A stretch of 64,000 nt of DNA from Mucilaginibacter sp. dw_454 (GTDB taxonomy: Bacteria > Bacteroidota > Bacteroidia > Sphingobacteriales > Sphingobacteriaceae): positions 62,001-126,000 of the forward strand of contig NZ_JAAVVB010000005.1 in the NCBI RefSeq assembly GCF_018449775.1, written 5' to 3'. The translations under genes were made by a program, and so were the position numbers. The notes beneath the pieces are model-generated. The model was not told the origin of the DNA and made no database searches. It was given only the letters and a program-made list of their open reading frames with translations. This document shows, one piece after another, positions 59,854 through 64,000 of this stretch (the stretch's first letter is position 1; each line of letters opens with the position of its first letter).

Positions 59854-60843
59854 TTATTCTGCCACCCAGATCGTATCCACAAACCATTTTTTGCTATCGA
59901 ACAACCTGTTTGCGGGTTTAAAGCCGGTATTCGCCGCCATCTGGTCGGTTTGCATTACGGTGAATTTCTGTGAGATCTCCATGTAAATATATTCGTCCTT
60001 AATAAAGCGGATGGTTTCTTTACCAATGTTAACCAGCTGATCTTGTAAACTGGTCAGATAGCTTTTGCAGGCACCGGTTTCAGGATCGTACATAGCATAA
60101 TGATCAAATTGGTCTATATTGAAATTGGCATCCAGCTCGCGGTTAATGCGGGTTAGCAAGTTTAAATTAAATCTTTTAGTGATACCTTGCGAATCGCTGT
60201 AAGCTGAAAGAATAGTTTTGGGATTCTTTTTCAGATCAAACCCAATCAAAACCATATCGCCCGGCGAAAGATGCTTGCGCATTTCTGCACAAAACGTGGT
60301 GGCCTCTGCAACCGGCATATTGCCGATGTTCGATCCCATAAATAAAACTACTTTACGGCGTTTAGATATCGTTGCTGCTTTTTTCAGCATTTCAAAATAC
60401 TCGCCATTCAGTCCCTTCATTTTCAAGCCGGGGATAGCCAGCGGCAATTTCACCGTCAGGTAATTGATGGTATTGGTAGATATATCAATAGGCAGGTAAG
60501 TAAAATCAACGTTCTCCTGCTGCAGGTGTCTTAATAAGTAAGAAGATTTGGTGGCATCGCCAGCGCCCAGCTCAATCAGATCAAAAGCATCACCATCGCC
60601 AATAACAGCCTGGGCCAGCTCGTGCGTTTTGTTGGCGAATATATCCAGTTCGCAATCGGTTGGATAGTATTCAGGGCAATCCATCAGCTCCTGGAAAATT
60701 TTATCGCCGGCAGCATCATAAAAATACTTTGATTGCAAGCGTTTAGGCGTAGCGCGCAGCCCCTCAATAACATCCGTATAAAACGTGTCTGTTTTACTTT
60801 TGGATGCCGTCATTGATTTGGTTTGGACAGCAGTTTGATTCAT
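59854..60843 (-). CDS. egtD: L-histidine N-alpha-methyltransferase (EgtD)
   Basis: 329 residues. The enzyme trimethylates histidine to hercynine, the first step of ergothioneine synthesis. The SAM motif is LIELGAGDATKSSYLL. Preceding YYPTDCELDIF and following PIDIST are typical of EgtD, as is VLFMGSNIGNM. A C-terminal ETIRFIKDEYIYMEISQKF carries the substrate glutamate region. The gene follows egtB by 21 bases on the same strand and ends the operon. Confidence 0.96.
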   Translation of the reverse strand: MNQTAVQTKSMTASKSKTDTFYTDVIEGLRATPKRLQSKYFYDAAGDKIFQELMDCPEYYPTDCELDIFANKTHELAQAVIGDGDAFDLIELGAGDATKSSYLLRHLQQENVDFTYLPIDISTNTINYLTVKLPLAIPGLKMKGLNGEYFEMLKKAATISKRRKVVLFMGSNIGNMPVAEATTFCAEMRKHLSPGDMVLIGFDLKKNPKTILSAYSDSQGITKRFNLNLLTRINRELDANFNIDQFDHYAMYDPETGACKSYLTSLQDQLVNIGKETIRFIKDEYIYMEISQKFTVMQTDQMAANTGFKPANRLFDSKKWFVDTIWVAE

Positions 60844-60864
60844 ATAGGTATTGGTTTGGACAAA

Positions 60865-62013
60865 TTACTTAGCAAGCCTTATGCCAGTAAATTGCCAGCG
60901 CAGGCCAGTTTGGAAAAAATTACGATAAGTTAACCTACTATGACCGGGCGAAGTAACTTCTGAAGCGCCACGCAGCACTTTCTGGTTCACCATAAATTTA
61001 CCGTTATACTCGCCTATCGCGCCGGCAGCTTTGGTAAAACCCGGGTATGGCAGGTAGGAGCTTTCGGTCCACTCCCAGGCCTTGCCCCATTCAAATTGCG
61101 GCGCGGCGGCTTCCCATTCAAACTCGGTAGGCAGGCGCAGGCCCTTCCAGCTGGCGTAGGCATATGCTTCAAAGTAGCTTATATGACAGACTGGCTCGTT
61201 TGGCCGAAACGGTTCCAAGCCATGATAAGTGTAAACGTGCCATTTATCATCCAACAAATGCCAATACATGGGCGATTCCACCCGGTTGGTCTTTACCCAA
61301 TCCCAACCCTCGGCATGCCAGTGGCGGAAGTCATGATACCCATCGGCATTAATAAACTCCAGGTACTCGGCATTGGTTACCAGGTTTGGGCTGATCTGGT
61401 AGCTATTTAAATACACCTTGTGGCGGTTTAGCTCATTGTCAAAACAAAAACCTTCGCCGCTAAAGCCTATCTCGTAAACACCTTCGTCCATTTTAATAAA
61501 ACCGGCATCGCTATGATTAACTTTTGGCGATACATAGTTTTTATCATAAGCTGGCATCAGCGGGTTATTGCCTAAGATGTATTTGATATCGGTATATAAT
61601 AATTCCTGGTGCTGTTCTTCGTGGTTAAGGCCAAGGATCAACAACTCGCGTACATCTGCAGAAGGCTCCTGGCATAAAAAATCGGCCATGGCATTGTCCA
61701 CATATTCGCGGTAGCGGTAAATGTCGATCACGGTTGGCCGGCTCAAGTTGCCGCGATCGGTGCGGACTACCCGTGTCCCTACTGCTTCATAATAGCTGTT
61801 AAATACAAAGTTGTAGTTGGTATCAAACTCCTGGTAACCCATAAAATAAGGCTTCAGGATAAAAGTTTCGAAAAACCAGGTGGTGTGCCCAATATGCCAT
61901 TTCGGCGGACTCACATCAACCACCGGCTGCACCACATAGTCTTCGGTTTGCAGGTGGCTGCAAATGGCTTCGGTATATTTTCTGACTTTGAAATAGCGAT
62001 CTAATAACTCCAT
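60865..62013 (-). CDS. egtB: Ergothioneine biosynthesis protein EgtB (sulfoxide synthase)
   Basis: 382 residues. The N-terminal DinB-like domain has the iron-binding histidines in KWHIGHTTWFF and LNHEEQHQELL. The C-terminal FGE-sulfatase-like domain (about 165-380) ends in TYRNFFQTGLRWQFTGIRLA, typical for EgtB. The enzyme uses iron and O2 to attach sulfur from a thiol donor to hercynine. A tandem tyrosine pair (NSYYEAVG) lies in the N-terminal domain. No egtA, egtC or egtE is nearby. The start lies two bases downstream of the permease stop, and the gene is followed by egtD. Confidence 0.95.
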   Translation of the reverse strand: MELLDRYFKVRKYTEAICSHLQTEDYVVQPVVDVSPPKWHIGHTTWFFETFILKPYFMGYQEFDTNYNFVFNSYYEAVGTRVVRTDRGNLSRPTVIDIYRYREYVDNAMADFLCQEPSADVRELLILGLNHEEQHQELLYTDIKYILGNNPLMPAYDKNYVSPKVNHSDAGFIKMDEGVYEIGFSGEGFCFDNELNRHKVYLNSYQISPNLVTNAEYLEFINADGYHDFRHWHAEGWDWVKTNRVESPMYWHLLDDKWHVYTYHGLEPFRPNEPVCHISYFEAYAYASWKGLRLPTEFEWEAAAPQFEWGKAWEWTESSYLPYPGFTKAAGAIGEYNGKFMVNQKVLRGASEVTSPGHSRLTYRNFFQTGLRWQFTGIRLAK

Positions 62014-62015
62014 TA

Positions 62016-63587
62016 CTATTTGGTTTGCAGGTATTGTTTTAAGTTGGTTATAGTTTTAACACCAAGCTGCGCGGCTTGTTTTCTGCGCATCATCAAAGCG
62101 TACGCGTTATTAAACCCAATAGGTTGTAACCATTTGATCTGGTAGCGTTTTTCAAATTCAGATTTTACGTAGTCATAAGTCTTTTCCTTATTGCCGGTCA
62201 CCGCATCAATTTGTTGTTGCGATGGTTGTAAAATAGCCAGCAAGCCCGTGCCGGTATATTCCGGATACAGATCTATCTGGTTGTTGGCCATGGCATCAAA
62301 ACAAATTTTAGTGCCACCCAGTCCGGTTTTGGTCGCTACATCATAATCAGTGTTTCCTTTGATCAGCATGCTGTACATGCCGGCCAAAATGTACTGCTCG
62401 CCAAAAATTTTGGAGCCGATGCGCACAATGCCTGCGCTGCCGCCACGGTCTGGTTTGAATAAGTTGTGTGCCACCAAAAAATCTTTAGCTACCCGCTCGG
62501 GGCTTTGGTGAAGATAGTCGGTGCGATAGTTTAAGTCGGTCATCACGCTATCATTTATTTTGCCGGCCAGTAAATTTAACGTCGATTCCAGTTGCGGGAA
62601 TTTTTTGAGCGCATCGTCCCGCACAATCGGTGCGGCATAATATGGCGGGAAGATCTTTTTATCATCCTCTAAAACCACCAAATCGTAAGCTTTTAAGCGC
62701 CCATCGGTTGAGTAGCCGCTGATGACATCCAGCTCTTTTTCAAAAGCCGCTTTGTACATTACCGCATCGCTGATCACAATGGTATGGATCTTCAAACCGT
62801 ATTTGCTTTGCAAGCCCAGATTGCCGTCTTGCCTGCCCATAAATTCGGGTGTAAAACCGGCGGTCAATTTGCTGCCATAAGCCGTGGGGATAAAGTAAAA
62901 GCAAGCCATAATCACCAAAATCGCAGGCAATACTTTAGCCGCAACTTTTAATTTTTTAAGGTTAAGATGCTGCAACAGCGAGAGCAGGAAATCAAACAAA
63001 ATAGCCAGCAAGGCGGCCGGAATAGCCCCCGCCAAAATCATATTGGTATTGTTGAGGGAGATGCCGCCGAAAATAAACTCGCCTAAGCCACCCGCGGCAA
63101 TGTACGACGCCAATGTTGCCACGCCCACATTAATGACCGTAGCGGTACGGATACCGGCCAATATCACCGGCATAGCCAACGGCAGCTCAACTTTAAATAG
63201 CAATTGCCATTTACTCATGCCCATAGCCACGGCGGCTTCTTTGACACTGTCGTCGACTCCTGTTATACCGGTAAAGGTATTTCTGATGATGGGCAATAAA
63301 GCATACAGCAGTAAAGCCACAATAGCTGGCTTGGGTCCAATACCCAATAGCGGGATCATAAAACCTAATAAGGCGATGCTAGGGATAGTCTGCAACACAC
63401 CAGCAATACCCAATACCGGACCTGAAAACTTTTTCCGGCGTGCAATGAAAATGCCTAAGGGCAGACCCACCAAAACCGCAATAATGAGCGAAATAAATGT
63501 CAACCCGATATGCTGCAGGGTTTGCGTGAGCAGCTTGTCGCTTTGCTGGGCCATGAACTGCCAGAGGGTTTGTTGCTGCTCATTCAT
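62016..63587 (-). CDS. Fused ABC permease and circularly permuted substrate-binding domain (EgtU-like)
   Basis: 523 residues. An N-terminal OpuB/ProW-type permease (about 25-235) has the EAA loop from E117 (KEAAVAMGMSKWQLLFKVELP). A type F substrate-binding domain follows with halves exchanged. First comes the usual C-terminal half (240-377: TPEFMGRQDG, SGYSTDGRLKAYDLVVLEDD, FFPPY-like IFPPYYAAP). A ten-residue linker (FKPDRGGSAG) leads to the usual N-terminal half (388-523: RIGSKIFGEQYILAGM, LGGTKICFDAM, DLYPEYTGTGLL, GFNNAYAL). Family members take up betaines and related quaternary amines, among them ergothioneine in EgtUV. Its position between the ATPase and egtB suggests ergothioneine, hercynine or a related betaine. 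It overlaps the ATPase gene by eight bases. Confidence 0.92.
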   Translation of the reverse strand: MNEQQQTLWQFMAQQSDKLLTQTLQHIGLTFISLIIAVLVGLPLGIFIARRKKFSGPVLGIAGVLQTIPSIALLGFMIPLLGIGPKPAIVALLLYALLPIIRNTFTGITGVDDSVKEAAVAMGMSKWQLLFKVELPLAMPVILAGIRTATVINVGVATLASYIAAGGLGEFIFGGISLNNTNMILAGAIPAALLAILFDFLLSLLQHLNLKKLKVAAKVLPAILVIMACFYFIPTAYGSKLTAGFTPEFMGRQDGNLGLQSKYGLKIHTIVISDAVMYKAAFEKELDVISGYSTDGRLKAYDLVVLEDDKKIFPPYYAAPIVRDDALKKFPQLESTLNLLAGKINDSVMTDLNYRTDYLHQSPERVAKDFLVAHNLFKPDRGGSAGIVRIGSKIFGEQYILAGMYSMLIKGNTDYDVATKTGLGGTKICFDAMANNQIDLYPEYTGTGLLAILQPSQQQIDAVTGNKEKTYDYVKSEFEKRYQIKWLQPIGFNNAYALMMRRKQAAQLGVKTITNLKQYLQTK

Positions 63588-64000
63588 GCGCGTGCCGTTT
63601 TTTGTATTGATAAAATGCCGACATTAAGTCTTCAAAACCAAGGTCAGTCTTTTTCTTGTTTTGGTCGATGATATGCAGATTCTCTGTCTTAGAAAACTTG
63701 AACCCTTCCAACACATGCCATAAAGAAACATCGGCAGCTAACGATTCGCCATGCAATTCAAAAACGCCTTCGGTAGCGACTAAATCTTTGAGTTTTATCG
63801 CCTTAAATTCCAACTGCAAACGCTGATCTTTCAAAAAATCCCGCACAAAATCATTTTCCGGTTTAAACAACAGCTCGGCAGGTGTGCCATTCTGCACAAT
63901 TTTGCCCTTATCCATCAAACAGATCCTATCGCCCAGCTCAAATGCTTCCTGCACGTCATGCGTCACCATGATGATGGTTTTGCGTTTCAGCTCATCCAAT
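63580..64000 (-). CDS. ABC transporter ATP-binding protein, C-terminal part (EgtV-like)
   Basis: The 3' end of a gene that runs off the right edge. The visible 140 residues contain the end of the nucleotide-binding domain: the H-loop TIIMVTHDVQEAFELGDRICLMDKGKIVQ, followed by NGTPAELLFKPENDFVRDFL, as in OpuA/ProV. A further tail of about 85 residues (about 55-139) is not obviously a pair of CBS domains. It overlaps the fused permease by eight bases, and so forms the ATPase of the same transporter. Confidence 0.92.
   Translation of the reverse strand, partial: LDELKRKTIIMVTHDVQEAFELGDRICLMDKGKIVQNGTPAELLFKPENDFVRDFLKDQRLQLEFKAIKLKDLVATEGVFELHGESLAADVSLWHVLEGFKFSKTENLHIIDQNKKKTDLGFEDLMSAFYQYKKRHAHE

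Noticed and set aside
62016..63587. Plain glycine betaine/carnitine transporter (OpuC) annotation
   Set aside because: Sequence type alone would allow it, but the tight linkage with egtB and egtD makes ergothioneine or a related betaine the better hypothesis, so no betaine gene symbol was given.
63043..63627. A 194-codon open frame opposite the permease
   Set aside because: Antisense to the transmembrane part of the ABC permease; its composition is the mirror of membrane helices.

Overview
The window looks like chromosomal DNA of a Bacteroidota member, most likely Sphingobacteriaceae close to Mucilaginibacter or Pedobacter. The reasons are promoters of the TAnnTTTG type, the DUF1599 and BT_3928-like families, a fumarate-reductase-type sdhCAB operon, several sulfatases with a formylglycine-generating enzyme, AraC and Crp/Fnr regulators of Bacteroidota type, and many short palindromic intergenic repeats. 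This assignment is inferred from gene content. There is no rRNA, prophage, insertion sequence or CRISPR array; the only RNA gene that is certain is tRNA-Asp.

Layout. 1-3.5 kb: a predicted small minus-strand transcript, an XRE regulator, tRNA-Asp, and a two-gene module (small membrane protein plus coiled-coil/TPR protein) whose members share a short G-[ND]-x-N motif. 3.6-9.5 kb: a Crp/Fnr regulator with a membrane protein, a phytanoyl-CoA-dioxygenase-like enzyme with a TIM-barrel isomerase and an AraC regulator, and a phospholipase-D-like protein. 9.7-15.2 kb: a minus-strand operon of two sulfatases, their formylglycine-generating enzyme, a PAS protein and a DUF1003 protein. 15.2-19.4 kb: folP facing a tight DUF1599 / DoxX-like / ABC permease / aroK operon. 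19.4-33 kb: signalling proteins, a DPP-IV-like peptidase, exbD, a sterol-desaturase-like enzyme, an acyltransferase, a TPR-metallopeptidase, PdeM, and a thioredoxin-fold lipoprotein without its CxxC.

33-45 kb: sdhC-sdhA-(COQ7-like diiron protein)-sdhB with repeated elements in every gap, an AraC regulator, a methyltransferase, an MtfA-type peptidase with a third sulfatase, and a Gfo/Idh/MocA oxidoreductase with a PmoA-like protein. 45-52 kb: a small NAD(P)-binding protein, an ArsR regulator with an MFS exporter, small membrane proteins, a GH8 glycosidase and a PfkB kinase. 52-55.6 kb: the circularly permuted ATP-grasp / alpha-E / transglutaminase trio. 55.8-59.7 kb: a thioredoxin-like lipoprotein, a second Gfo/Idh protein, DUF4142, gcvH, DUF3050 and a 51-residue lipoprotein. 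59.8-64 kb: a minus-strand ergothioneine operon (egtD, egtB) preceded by an ABC transporter resembling EgtUV.

The most striking single observation is in that transporter. The substrate-binding domain fused to the permease is circularly permuted: the half that normally ends the domain comes first, and the half that normally starts it comes last. Next in interest are the membrane/TPR pair at 1.2-3.5 kb, which has the layout of an effector and sensor sharing a docking motif, and the COQ7-like protein inside the sdh operon.
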